NCBI GenBank assembly: GCA_022800815.1
Contig: JAAWRC010000017.1
Span: 1 to 64,000 of the forward strand
Source: Lachnospiraceae bacterium
GTDB lineage: Bacteria; Bacillota; Clostridia; Lachnospirales; Lachnospiraceae
DNA length: 64,000 nt
Direction of reading: 5' to 3'
Numbering within the stretch: the first letter of the stretch is position 1; each line of letters starts with the position of its first letter. The position numbers were made by a program, and so were the translations under genes. The notes beneath the pieces are model-generated. The model saw nothing but the letters and a program-made list of their open reading frames with translations. It had not been told where the DNA came from and ran no database searches. Below are positions 17,557-26,103 of this stretch, piece by piece.

Positions 17557-18765
17557 TTACTTTTCTTTAATTTTCATTTTCTTTGCATGCATACACTTCC
17601 TGAATTGATAAGAAACGTTTACCGCCCTGGAAGAACCCCTTTCCGGAATACTTGCGAAAGCATCCATAATTTTCCACGCATTCGATGTATTATCATATAA
17701 ATCCAACACTGTCCTGCGCGTTTGTTTTCCCAATGAAAAATACTCGTCATCGGTCATATCCATCACCGCCGAAATTTGCGCCGATACGTCATTTTCGTCA
17801 CCTTTGTCATAAAAGCCCAATTGCGGATGCTCATGTGAAAAAAAATCCCTTCCTATGATTCTCATCGTCCAGGGTTTTACTACAATACAGGGGATTCCGT
17901 ACTGTGCCGCATCCAGCACAGACGTTCCCATACCGATATACAGCGTACAATCCGAAAACACCTCCTTTAATTTTGTATATTCTGTCTTGCCATAAAGTTG
18001 AACCTCAATATTTTCAGGAAATTCTTTTTCCTTGATATGGTCCTCCAACCTTTGAACGCCGCTTCCATAGGAAATGATCGATACTTTTATCCTATAATCC
18101 GCCTTAAAAGTTTCAAGCAAATCCAGCAATCCTATCAGATACCCCTTAAAAGGAAATTCAGCCCTCGCTATGGAAACAATTTTCAATTCTCCCCGGTTTA
18201 TGGCCCTTTCCAAAATCGAGGCTTCTGTTACATCCACAATATCAATTCCAATATTTACATTATGAATATTCTTTACGGATCTGGCCGAAAGTTTATAATA
18301 GTCTGTCGCCCCCCTTAAATAATTATGGTCAGCTGTAATGATTCCGCCCACATTAAATATGCTCTTTATGGAAAAATGCGTAAAAACATAATTTAAGTGC
18401 GATAACTTGTCATCCTCCTTTATCTTATATTGGTAATCATCCCACAGATACATTGCGACTTTAATGTTGCCTGTTTTTAAAGCCGCAATTCGAAAATAAT
18501 CATTCAAGCTAAAAACCAGCACATAAACGCTTCCCGCTCCATATAGTCCTCGTCTCCATTCCTCCTCATTCCACCAGTCATTTACTTTTATACATTCAAT
18601 TTTTAATCTCTCAATTTCCTCACAGACAAAATCATCATTTATCTCCTGATAAATAATCCTCACGGAATACTCCCTGTGAATATATTGTTCTGCCCACCGC
18701 AAGGCAAGCAAATGACCGCCCCCTAAATTCCAAATTCTAAATGCGAAAACCACCGTCGATTTCAT
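17557..18765 (-). CDS. Glycosyltransferase, GT-B fold (family 4-like)
   Basis: A 402-aa protein. The N-terminal Rossmann half begins MKSTVVFAFRIWNLGGGHLL, and the C-terminal half contains LKIVSIARAEFPFKGYLIG, VQLYGKTEYTKLKEVF, and YIGMGTSVLDAAQYGIPCIVV, typical of the donor-binding region of GT4-like enzymes. No membrane segment, so it acts in the cytosol or at the inner face of the membrane. Sugar specificity cannot be read from sequence. The ribosome site before the ATG is weak. Confidence 0.78.
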   Translation of the reverse strand: MKSTVVFAFRIWNLGGGHLLALRWAEQYIHREYSVRIIYQEINDDFVCEEIERLKIECIKVNDWWNEEEWRRGLYGAGSVYVLVFSLNDYFRIAALKTGNIKVAMYLWDDYQYKIKEDDKLSHLNYVFTHFSIKSIFNVGGIITADHNYLRGATDYYKLSARSVKNIHNVNIGIDIVDVTEASILERAINRGELKIVSIARAEFPFKGYLIGLLDLLETFKADYRIKVSIISYGSGVQRLEDHIKEKEFPENIEVQLYGKTEYTKLKEVFSDCTLYIGMGTSVLDAAQYGIPCIVVKPWTMRIIGRDFFSHEHPQLGFYDKGDENDVSAQISAVMDMTDDEYFSLGKQTRRTVLDLYDNTSNAWKIMDAFASIPERGSSRAVNVSYQFRKCMHAKKMKIKEK

Positions 18766-18797
18766 AACACTACCAGCCCTGTACTATCCTATATTCA

Positions 18798-19958
18798 TCA
18801 TTCATATTGCGAGCAATACTCCACGTATTTTTCTGCGACATTTTCCATATTAAAATTATCTGCGTATTTCCTGATAGCGCCTTCATCCCAATCCCTTTCA
18901 TACCACTTCAAAATCCCGTCTCCCAATGCGGCACTGCTTCTATCCCCCACCAGGATGGTTGCACAAGGGTCATTGACATCTCCTGCGGTTTCGTTATCCC
19001 CAAACATAATTACGGGCTTTCCATATATAAGTGCCTCCAAGGCCACAAGGCTTAACCCTTCATTCAGGCTTGGCATAACGAGCCCGTCAACCGCCGCATA
19101 AAGGCTATGCATCGTATCTCTGTCAAAGGTGCCTATATACCTAAGAGCGTCCTCCAGTCCCCTTGCCTTTATTTTCTCTTCAAGCACTTCCTTCTGCGGC
19201 ATCCTTTTAGAATCATTCCCGCAAAACAGAATTGCCGTATTCCGTTTTATTCCCTCCGGAAGCAGGTCGAAAGCGTCTACAAGCTGCACCTGATTCTTTC
19301 GTGGATGCAGGGTTCCCGAGCAAAGCAAAACTTTTTTATCTCCAAGATGGAATTCCCTGCGGAAATCCCTTGAAGCCACATCCCTCTTTTTAAACGGAGT
19401 GCCGTTAGGAATAGCAGTAACCCGATCCGGTCTAATCTTTGGATATGTATCAAGTATATTCTTACGCATCGCAGTACTCACCGCTATCGCATCTAAATTA
19501 TCATCTAAAAACGCTCGATCTTCCCACTTTCTTGTCTCAGCATCGAGTGCAATATCCCTATTCCCCTGAAATAAATGAACCACAAGCGCAAATTTTTGTT
19601 TTAAGCTTTTACAGATCTCAATACAATTAGATGAAAATTCACCTCCGCCCTGAACCAGAACGATATCGGGTTTTATTTTCAGCAAGGCTTCTTCAAATTG
19701 CCTGTTTAATCCCTCATGCCATTCATCTATATTCTCTTCCGTGCGAAATTGGGGTAAGTATTTCCCATTATTCACTATGTGAATATGGCCAAAAGAAGAT
19801 TGTGACAGTTTCATACTTCCCACAAAAAGATAAGATTCCTCTAAACGTCCAATGTACTCACATATATCGCATATCATAATGGAGCCGCCATTGCGCAGTA
19901 CTTCTAATTCTCCATCGTTTTCGTCAAATACCCTCCATGCCGTGGATAATATTTTCAA
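18798..19958 (-). CDS. Family 4 glycosyltransferase
   Basis: About 386 aa. Classic GT4 features: KKVLLCSGTLHPRKNQVQLV in the second domain, RYIGTFDRDTMHSLYAAVDG, and VMPSLNEGLSLVALEALIYG containing the conserved E-x7-E motif. The N-terminal domain includes DIVLVQGGGEFSSN and VVHLFQGN. I chose a TTG start at 19958 (LKILSTAW): it overlaps the upstream stop and has AAAGGAGG ten nt before it, whereas the track start lies inside the aminotransferase gene with no ribosome site. The acceptor and donor sugars are unknown. Confidence 0.87.
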   Translation of the reverse strand: MKILSTAWRVFDENDGELEVLRNGGSIMICDICEYIGRLEESYLFVGSMKLSQSSFGHIHIVNNGKYLPQFRTEENIDEWHEGLNRQFEEALLKIKPDIVLVQGGGEFSSNCIEICKSLKQKFALVVHLFQGNRDIALDAETRKWEDRAFLDDNLDAIAVSTAMRKNILDTYPKIRPDRVTAIPNGTPFKKRDVASRDFRREFHLGDKKVLLCSGTLHPRKNQVQLVDAFDLLPEGIKRNTAILFCGNDSKRMPQKEVLEEKIKARGLEDALRYIGTFDRDTMHSLYAAVDGLVMPSLNEGLSLVALEALIYGKPVIMFGDNETAGDVNDPCATILVGDRSSAALGDGILKWYERDWDEGAIRKYADNFNMENVAEKYVEYCSQYE

Positions 19959-21094
19959 AGCGCCATTTCCTCCTTTAGCACTGAAACAACCCGATCCAGT
20001 TCCTCTTCGGTCAATCCGGCGCTGCATGGCAGATTTAAAATCCTGTCATGGTAGAAGACAGCCTTTTCAATCCGATATGAAAGCTCATCTCTATAAGGTT
20101 TTAACGTGTGAATCAGTTTCCATACGGGCCTTGCCTGTATTTCATTCTCTGCCAACAGCCTCATCGTCTCATCTCTGTCCTCCGCCATATATGAATAAAA
20201 CCAATAATTTGGTCTGGTATCCCTCCTGAACGGCAAAAGCTCAATATCCCGCTCAACATATCTGCGGTAATTATTTTCTTTTTGCAAAATGAATTCTTCC
20301 AGTTGTTCAAGCTGCGCCAGGCCTAATGCCGCTTGTAAATTTGTCATTCGGTAATTGTATCCAATTTCATCGTGATCAAAATATAGCAAATCAGATTTTG
20401 CCTGCGTCGATAAATGGCGGCACTCATTGGCAATCCGCTCATTACCCGTAACAATCATTCCCCCGCCGCCCGTGGTAATGATCTTATTTCCGTTAAACGA
20501 AAAAACACCAACATCTCCAATGGTTCCGGCATATCTGCCCGCATATTTCCCGCTCGTATAATATGTGCCAAGCGCTTCTGTTGCATCCTCAATAACCCTG
20601 ATCCCATATCTTTTTGCAACGTCCATGACAGACTCCATATCAGCCATGTTTCCAAATACATGTACTACTACAACTGCCCTTACCGATTTGCCTGTCTTAG
20701 TATGAATCAATCGTCCATCGGTAAAATGACACTCTTTTGCGCAAAACTCCTCCAGCTTATATGGGTCAATCGTCAAACTGTCATCGCAATCCATAAAAAC
20801 CGGTGTTGCATTGACATATTTAACAGGGTTTACCGCCGCTACAAAAGTCAGTGTAGGTACCAGAACAATATCATTTTTACCGATTCCCTGACTGAGCAGT
20901 GCCAGGTGTATTCCAGCCGTTCCACTCTGACAGGCGACTGCGTAATCCGCTTTTACATATTTTGATAATTGATCCTCAAAATTACCAATCGCCTTCCCCG
21001 CAGTCGAAACCCATTCCTCCTGTATGGCCTGTGTAACATATGCGATTTCATTTCCTCTGAAACAGGGAACCGATAAAGGAATATGCCGATTCAT
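19955..21094 (-). CDS. legC: LegC-like sugar-nucleotide aminotransferase (DegT/DnrJ family)
   Basis: About 379 aa. Starts MNRHIPLSVPCFRGNEIAYV and contains EEWVSTAGKAIGNFED, CQSGTAGIHLAL, VIEDATEALGT and SFNGNKIITTGGGGM (Schiff-base lysine). These are typical of LegC/PglE-type enzymes that aminate UDP- or GDP-4-keto-6-deoxy-HexNAc. It is the immediate downstream neighbour of a LegB-like 4,6-dehydratase. I chose the ATG at 21094 behind GGGAGGG. The product would be a 4-amino-4,6-dideoxy-GlcNAc nucleotide, an intermediate in legionaminic acid or bacillosamine synthesis. Confidence 0.87.
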   Translation of the reverse strand: MNRHIPLSVPCFRGNEIAYVTQAIQEEWVSTAGKAIGNFEDQLSKYVKADYAVACQSGTAGIHLALLSQGIGKNDIVLVPTLTFVAAVNPVKYVNATPVFMDCDDSLTIDPYKLEEFCAKECHFTDGRLIHTKTGKSVRAVVVVHVFGNMADMESVMDVAKRYGIRVIEDATEALGTYYTSGKYAGRYAGTIGDVGVFSFNGNKIITTGGGGMIVTGNERIANECRHLSTQAKSDLLYFDHDEIGYNYRMTNLQAALGLAQLEQLEEFILQKENNYRRYVERDIELLPFRRDTRPNYWFYSYMAEDRDETMRLLAENEIQARPVWKLIHTLKPYRDELSYRIEKAVFYHDRILNLPCSAGLTEEELDRVVSVLKEEMAL

Positions 21095-21133
21095 AAAAGT
21101 CCCTCCCATCGTTTGCTGCATGAACGCACGTAT

Positions 21134-22369
21134 TCACATCTTTTCATCAAGATTTTTTTCTGTTTCCAGGTGGGAAAATTCAGGCAAATATTTATGAATC
21201 ATTTCTATGATGTCCCCCTTATTCTTTTCATCCTGATTTAAAGCGTCCTCTAATCTCTTTATAAATGCCGTCACGTCATCTCTGTTCGGAATATTTCCCG
21301 GTCTGATAATTCCGACCGCATCATACTTTTTCATCTCGGTCAGCTCGTCTGAAGTGTAAAATTCTTCAAATTTCTTTTCTCCCGACGTGTCGGATTTTTC
21401 AAAAAGTACCGGGTATTCCCTGCTTCCCCGCTTTAATGCAGCCATTCTGCTGACAGCCTCCATATTTGATTTGCATTCAACCGGCTCATATCCTAAAACC
21501 CTCAAAAAATTCCTGGCAATATTATCAAAAGACTCCATCTGGCTTACTTGCAGTTCAGGGAAAAATATTGATCTACTTTCTCCCATGATCGCCGCCAGCA
21601 AACATATTTGCCCGCTCTCCACGGGACTGACAAAATATCTCTTAATGTCCGTGGGTGCGCTTATGGGCTGTAATTTAGAAATTCTGTGCATAAATCCATC
21701 CAACAGTGATCCATTCGAAAACGCCACATTGGCAAATCTCGCTGTCTTGACCGGAAATAATTCAGAATAACTAAATATTAAATCCTCCATGATTCTTTTC
21801 GAAACGCCCATGACATTAACCGGATTTACCGCCTTGTCCGTACTTACACAAAAAAAACTTTCCGGCGGATAAGTTGCCAGCAAATCCAGCAGGCCCATCG
21901 CATTGATCACATTGTTTCGCAGCATTGCCTCTATGCTGTATATATCTTTTTCACTTCTCACATGCTTATGGGCGGAAAAATTGCAGACGATGTCAAATCC
22001 CGCAATGCTTTTCCCTGTGTTTCTGTGTCCCATAAACATATGCCTGAACGGACGGCTGTTATAGTCCATTGGATAAGTGCGGTAAGTGTCAGGCATATAA
22101 ATCCCGCTGCACCTGAGATCTCTGGTCAGTTCCGTCAGGGCATTTTCATTGGTGTCTACAATTATGACCTCGCCCGGCTCAAATGGGAGCATTTCTTTTA
22201 TAAAAGAGCTTCCAATGCTTCCCGCCCCGCCTATGACAAGCACACTTTTTCCATGTATTTTTTCATACAGTTTTTTTTGATTGTCATCAATATCCTTCTG
22301 AAACATGCTGCCGGAACGTCTTATGACATATTCCGATATAAAATCATTAAGATCAAACATCAAATTCAT
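21134..22369 (-). CDS. legB: LegB-like nucleotide-HexNAc 4,6-dehydratase
   Basis: A 411-aa SDR of the PglF/CapD/LegB branch. It has SVLVIGGAGSIGSSFIKEML (NAD site near residue 42), VCNFSAHKHVRSEKD, CVSTDKAVNPVNVMGVSKRIM (family motif with MGxSKR in place of Tyr-x3-Lys) and ARFANVAFSNGSLL. Enzymes of this type dehydrate UDP- or GDP-GlcNAc to the 4-keto-6-deoxy sugar. It sits between the GT2-like gene (16-nt overlap) and LegC. The family includes long membrane-bound forms; this one is the short soluble form. Inference: first committed step of the nonulosonate branch. Confidence 0.87.
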   Translation of the reverse strand: MNLMFDLNDFISEYVIRRSGSMFQKDIDDNQKKLYEKIHGKSVLVIGGAGSIGSSFIKEMLPFEPGEVIIVDTNENALTELTRDLRCSGIYMPDTYRTYPMDYNSRPFRHMFMGHRNTGKSIAGFDIVCNFSAHKHVRSEKDIYSIEAMLRNNVINAMGLLDLLATYPPESFFCVSTDKAVNPVNVMGVSKRIMEDLIFSYSELFPVKTARFANVAFSNGSLLDGFMHRISKLQPISAPTDIKRYFVSPVESGQICLLAAIMGESRSIFFPELQVSQMESFDNIARNFLRVLGYEPVECKSNMEAVSRMAALKRGSREYPVLFEKSDTSGEKKFEEFYTSDELTEMKKYDAVGIIRPGNIPNRDDVTAFIKRLEDALNQDEKNKGDIIEMIHKYLPEFSHLETEKNLDEKM

Positions 22370-23189
22370 AGTTATTTAAATCTGGCACCGTTAAATTCCA
22401 CCAGAATCCTCCCGGTTTCTTCTTTATTTTTACCCTTCCTTCAAGATAAGCTTCATAATATTGAACAAATCGCTCATCATATTTGGATAATAATCTGTAA
22501 TGGCTCCGCTTCACCTCGATTTCTTTTCTCAGATTACAGTCTGTTTGAACGGAGACGCCTGCAAAATTATTGTCATGTATGCGATATCGTGTAAAAGCTG
22601 CCCGTCCCGTATGAATTCCCCTTAATCCCATAATCAACAGTCTCGAATACAGGTACCAGTCAAACACAAAGGTATCACAATCAAACAATGATGAAATGAA
22701 CTTCTCGTCAACGCTGCCAAGCCTCAAAGCGGTGTTTGACAGGCCAAGGAAATTAGAATTTGCAAGTATTTCAATGCCATTTGCCGAATCAGGCATTTGA
22801 AAGGCAGTGCTTTCACAGCCGTCCGGCAAAATGTCATTGTAAAAAAAATCAGCACCCGTAGTTCTAAAACAGTCCACCGTCTCCTGGATTCGCCCTTCTG
22901 AAAACGTATCATCCGCATCGCCAAAAACCAACAAATCCGCTCCCGACTCTTTGGATTCCTGTATCAGTTTGACCCTCAGGGCCTGCGGTGTAAGCTGCGA
23001 AAAATTCTCGATTACGTCAGCACGGACATCCAAAAAAGCGAGTTTCTTAAATATTTCCTGTTTCTTTACCTGATCGGTCAATATAAGAACAGAAAAATCA
23101 CGAAACGTCTGCGCTTGCAGACTCTGGATAAAATCTTCAAAATATTTTATGGCATCCGGGTATACCACCGTGACAACTACCGTTTTCAA
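22353..23189 (-). CDS. Family 2 glycosyltransferase-like protein
   Basis: A 278-aa GT-A protein. KTVVVTVVYPDAIKYFEDF opens the fold, VLILTDQ follows, and LLVFGDADDTFSEGRI contains the DxD-like metal site. No membrane segment. It starts from a TTG that overlaps the CMP-sugar synthetase gene by 53 nt, with AGGAG eleven nt upstream; the overlap points to strong coupling. Being embedded between the CMP-nonulosonate and LegB genes, it might transfer the acidic sugar or act on it, but most nonulosonate transferases are not GT2, so this is weak. Confidence 0.75.
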   Translation of the reverse strand: MKTVVVTVVYPDAIKYFEDFIQSLQAQTFRDFSVLILTDQVKKQEIFKKLAFLDVRADVIENFSQLTPQALRVKLIQESKESGADLLVFGDADDTFSEGRIQETVDCFRTTGADFFYNDILPDGCESTAFQMPDSANGIEILANSNFLGLSNTALRLGSVDEKFISSLFDCDTFVFDWYLYSRLLIMGLRGIHTGRAAFTRYRIHDNNFAGVSVQTDCNLRKEIEVKRSHYRLLSKYDERFVQYYEAYLEGRVKIKKKPGGFWWNLTVPDLNNYEFDV

Positions 23190-23889
23190 TATTCACTTTA
23201 CTCCTAATATATTCCGCATAGCAAAAATCATCATAAGTGTCAATATCAACAGAGTCGCTTTCACGCATAACGTAAGCCACTGTTTTATCTGTATAATACG
23301 TTCTCTCTTTCACCAGAATATCGAAATCAAGAATATATATGGCCCCATTGGGTATGCAATAACCGCCGTCATCCTGCCTGTTTCTTAATACGCCTGATTC
23401 CATTCCGAATCCACAGCTATGCAGATACCCGTTTTCACCAACCTTAAGATACCAGCTCGGTGGAACATCCGCCCGCCTGACTGAAATGAGCGTTTCGCAA
23501 TCGGATTGAGAAAACAACTCAAAGGCCTCGTCAATATGCCTGCTGTTCCTAAAAGGAACCGTCGGAAGAAGCACCATGAACTTCTTAAGATCGGCCCCAT
23601 CACGTTCAACCAGAAAATTAACTGCATGAATATAAACATCTACTGCCGACGCTGTATCTGTAGCTAATGCTTCCGGTCTTAAAAACGGTACCTCCGCACC
23701 ATACTGTTCAGCAATTCCGGCTATGCCGCGATCATCCGTAGTGACTATGACTCGATCCACACAGCTTGCACCAATTGCAGCCTTTATGGTATGTGCAATC
23801 AAAGGGATCCCGTCTAACTCCTTCACATTTTTTCCCGGGAGGCCTTTGGAGCCTCCCCGAGCGGGTATAATGGCTATCATACTGTTCAA
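23137..23889 (-). CDS. Acylneuraminate cytidylyltransferase family protein (NeuA/LegF-like)
   Basis: About 250 aa. MIAIIPARGGSKGLPGKN is the signature of CMP-sialic, CMP-legionaminic and CMP-pseudaminic acid synthetases. Further matches are VIVTTDDRGIAGIAEQ, FLRPEALATDTAS, LLPTVPFRNSRHID and the terminal SVDIDTYDDFCYAE, which carries catalytic aspartates. Several starts are possible: I prefer a TTG at 23889, overlapping the NeuB-like stop and spaced well from GGGAGG; the ATG at 23880 is the alternative. It would activate the acid made by the preceding gene. Confidence 0.88.
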   Translation of the reverse strand: MNSMIAIIPARGGSKGLPGKNVKELDGIPLIAHTIKAAIGASCVDRVIVTTDDRGIAGIAEQYGAEVPFLRPEALATDTASAVDVYIHAVNFLVERDGADLKKFMVLLPTVPFRNSRHIDEAFELFSQSDCETLISVRRADVPPSWYLKVGENGYLHSCGFGMESGVLRNRQDDGGYCIPNGAIYILDFDILVKERTYYTDKTVAYVMRESDSVDIDTYDDFCYAEYIRSKVNIENGSCHGGIPGCHKIF

Positions 23890-24923
23890 AAGTCCTCCCA
23901 TGATATGATCTCATCATACGCAATGTCCCTTTTTGCCGTACGCCCGACTACTGATTTATAGTATTTTGGCGCAATCCCCGTTCCCGGCCGTTTATAATCA
24001 ATCGCATCCTCGCTGATCACCATCCCTTTCTCGATCTGTCTGGCCGCTACGATACTTCTCTGGAACGCTTCCCTTCTCTCCCTGTCCTCATTGACGGTTT
24101 TGACACGGGAACCAAGCATCAAATGACCAATTTTTGCCGCTTCACAGATTACGGAAAGTTCCTCAGGGCTGGCTGATATTTTATGATCCCATCCCTCCAT
24201 CGCTTTATCCAACGTAAAATGCTTCTCAATGACACAAACCCCCTTAGCCAACGACATTACAGGAGCGACCGTCCCGATCGTGTGATCAGAATACCCAACC
24301 CTAACGTCAAAGCAAGTTCGCAGCATATCAATATTGTTCAAGTTGACTTCGTCATTGCGGGGCGGATAGATGGATACACAGTGTAACAAGATGATATCCG
24401 TACAGTGATTTGACTGTAAAGTTTCCACCGCAAGAGCCACGTCGCTAAGCGGACATAGTCCGGTGCTGAGAATTACCGGCTTTCCTTTTGTTGCGATATA
24501 CTCCAAAAACGGTATATTGTTAAGATCCATGGAGGCAACTTTTATAAACGGAACATCGAGTTCAATCAGCAAGTCAACCTCGTCCCTGGAAAAAGGAGTG
24601 GAGGCAAATTCAATCCCCTTCTCCTCACAATAGTTTTTCAGTTCGATATGTTTCTTTTTATCTATATGGTATTTATCAACGATCTGCTCCAATGTATAAT
24701 CCGTTCTGTTCCTATAGTCATCTCTCAAAAAAAAGTTATCTTGATAAACCTTTTTGGAGAAAATGGAATCCTTCGTCCATGATTGGAATTTTACACAATC
24801 AGCGCCACACGCAACTGCGGAATCAATCAGACGCTTTGCAAGCTCCATATCACCGTTATGATTTGCACCCGCTTCGGCGATAACATAGGTTTTTCCGTGC
24901 TCGCTCATATCCTTGAATTTCAT
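23886..24923 (-). CDS. neuB: N-acetylneuraminate/legionaminate synthase (NeuB/LegI family)
   Basis: A 345-aa TIM-barrel synthase that condenses phosphoenolpyruvate with a 6-carbon amino sugar to a 9-carbon ulosonic acid. Family motifs: YVIAEAGANHNGDMELAK, DCVKFQSW, FASTPFSRDEVDLL, VILSTGLC, GYSDHTIG and IEKHFTLDK. The C-terminal ~60 residues (RSIVAARQIEKGMVISEDAI) are the SAF antifreeze-like domain. Start ATG follows GGAGGTGCATCTTT. The LegB/LegC/PtmE context favours legionaminic over neuraminic acid. Confidence 0.92.
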   Translation of the reverse strand: MKFKDMSEHGKTYVIAEAGANHNGDMELAKRLIDSAVACGADCVKFQSWTKDSIFSKKVYQDNFFLRDDYRNRTDYTLEQIVDKYHIDKKKHIELKNYCEEKGIEFASTPFSRDEVDLLIELDVPFIKVASMDLNNIPFLEYIATKGKPVILSTGLCPLSDVALAVETLQSNHCTDIILLHCVSIYPPRNDEVNLNNIDMLRTCFDVRVGYSDHTIGTVAPVMSLAKGVCVIEKHFTLDKAMEGWDHKISASPEELSVICEAAKIGHLMLGSRVKTVNEDRERREAFQRSIVAARQIEKGMVISEDAIDYKRPGTGIAPKYYKSVVGRTAKRDIAYDEIISWEDF

Positions 24924-24960
24924 AAAGATGCACCTCCGTTTTTAAATTTCTTTTGCGGTT

Positions 24961-26070
24961 TCAAAAAGTATGCTCAAAAAAACTTTTGCTTAATCTCTTC
25001 TCCATATCCTCCATCGTATCAAGCTGTCCCATATCCAGCCAGGCATTCTCGCTGACAGGAAAAGCCCCCACCTTAAATCCCGAGTCCTTGCATCTTTTAA
25101 TAATCTCCGGGAATCCTATTTTTTCGTTATCGTTCACTTTTGATAGAGCCTCTTTCTCCACAATATAGCAGCCTGTATTTGTCAAATATGCAATCTCAGG
25201 CTTTTCTATCATGGAAATAACGCTCCCTCCATCTCCTGTTTGGATTACACCATACGGTATGGTGATTTTTTTTAGTGAAGAAATAATTGTTATCTTATTT
25301 TTTTCATTTTTATGATAATCAAGCATTTTAGCGAAATCATCCCGGATAAGAATGTCACAGTTCGATAAAATAAAGGTGGAACAAAGCCGGTTTCGCAATA
25401 AGGAAAGCCCGCCTCCCGTTCCTAATTCTTCCGTTTCATCAATGATCTCTAAATCATAGTCATGATTCAAATCCGCAAAATACGCTCTTATCATATTTTT
25501 TTTATAATTTACAATCACATAAAACGTGCGGGCGCCGAAGTTCTGAAACTGATGTATGATATGTTCTATGATCGGATACTCACAGATCGGTATCAACGGC
25601 TTGGGCAGTACCTTTGTATACGGATAAAGTCTTGAACCCCTCCCGCCCGCCATGATAACGATTGGTATAAAAGCAAGGGAATCATTTCTCTTTTTGTCAG
25701 AATTGCTAACCGCCCTGTTAAAGATCACTTTTATGATTCTGCGACTTTCATCAACAATGGGGATGGCCCTGAGGTTTTTTGAAACCATAAAGCCGATTGC
25801 TTCCTCCTCGCATTCCTCCGTCAGATATTCAGGGCTTCTATTAATAATATTGGAAATTTTCCCGCTCAGTTCACCTGTTTTTATAAGCCACCTTCTTATA
25901 TCGCCATCCGTTAAGCACCCCTCTAACTCCCTGTTTTCGTTTTGTATGAAGAGTATCCCGTTTCCCGTAATGTCAATCTTCTTCATGGCATCGGGGATGC
26001 TCATATCTGCATTCCCGACAATATTATTAAATTCTGCTTCATCCGATAAAATCGCAAACATAACATCCAC
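24961..26070 (-). CDS. ptmE: Nucleotidyltransferase with N-terminal CBS pair (PtmE-like)
   Basis: A 369-aa protein. Residues ~20-115 are two CBS modules (GILFIQNENRELEGCLTDGD and AIPIVDESRRIIKVI). From ~130 there is a sugar-phosphate nucleotidyltransferase: IPIVIMAGGRGSRLYPYTKVLPKPL, then LSNCDILIRDDF. This architecture is that of PtmE, which makes GDP-GlcN(Ac) as the entry to GDP-linked legionaminic acid synthesis in Campylobacter. CBS domains usually bind adenosyl ligands and may regulate it. Start is GTG, preceded by AGGATGATAAT. It is adjacent to NeuB, in keeping with this pathway. Confidence 0.85.
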   Translation of the reverse strand: MDVMFAILSDEAEFNNIVGNADMSIPDAMKKIDITGNGILFIQNENRELEGCLTDGDIRRWLIKTGELSGKISNIINRSPEYLTEECEEEAIGFMVSKNLRAIPIVDESRRIIKVIFNRAVSNSDKKRNDSLAFIPIVIMAGGRGSRLYPYTKVLPKPLIPICEYPIIEHIIHQFQNFGARTFYVIVNYKKNMIRAYFADLNHDYDLEIIDETEELGTGGGLSLLRNRLCSTFILSNCDILIRDDFAKMLDYHKNEKNKITIISSLKKITIPYGVIQTGDGGSVISMIEKPEIAYLTNTGCYIVEKEALSKVNDNEKIGFPEIIKRCKDSGFKVGAFPVSENAWLDMGQLDTMEDMEKRLSKSFFEHTF

Positions 26071-26103
26071 ATTATCATCCTAACCTGTCTATGCGTTTTA
26101 AAT

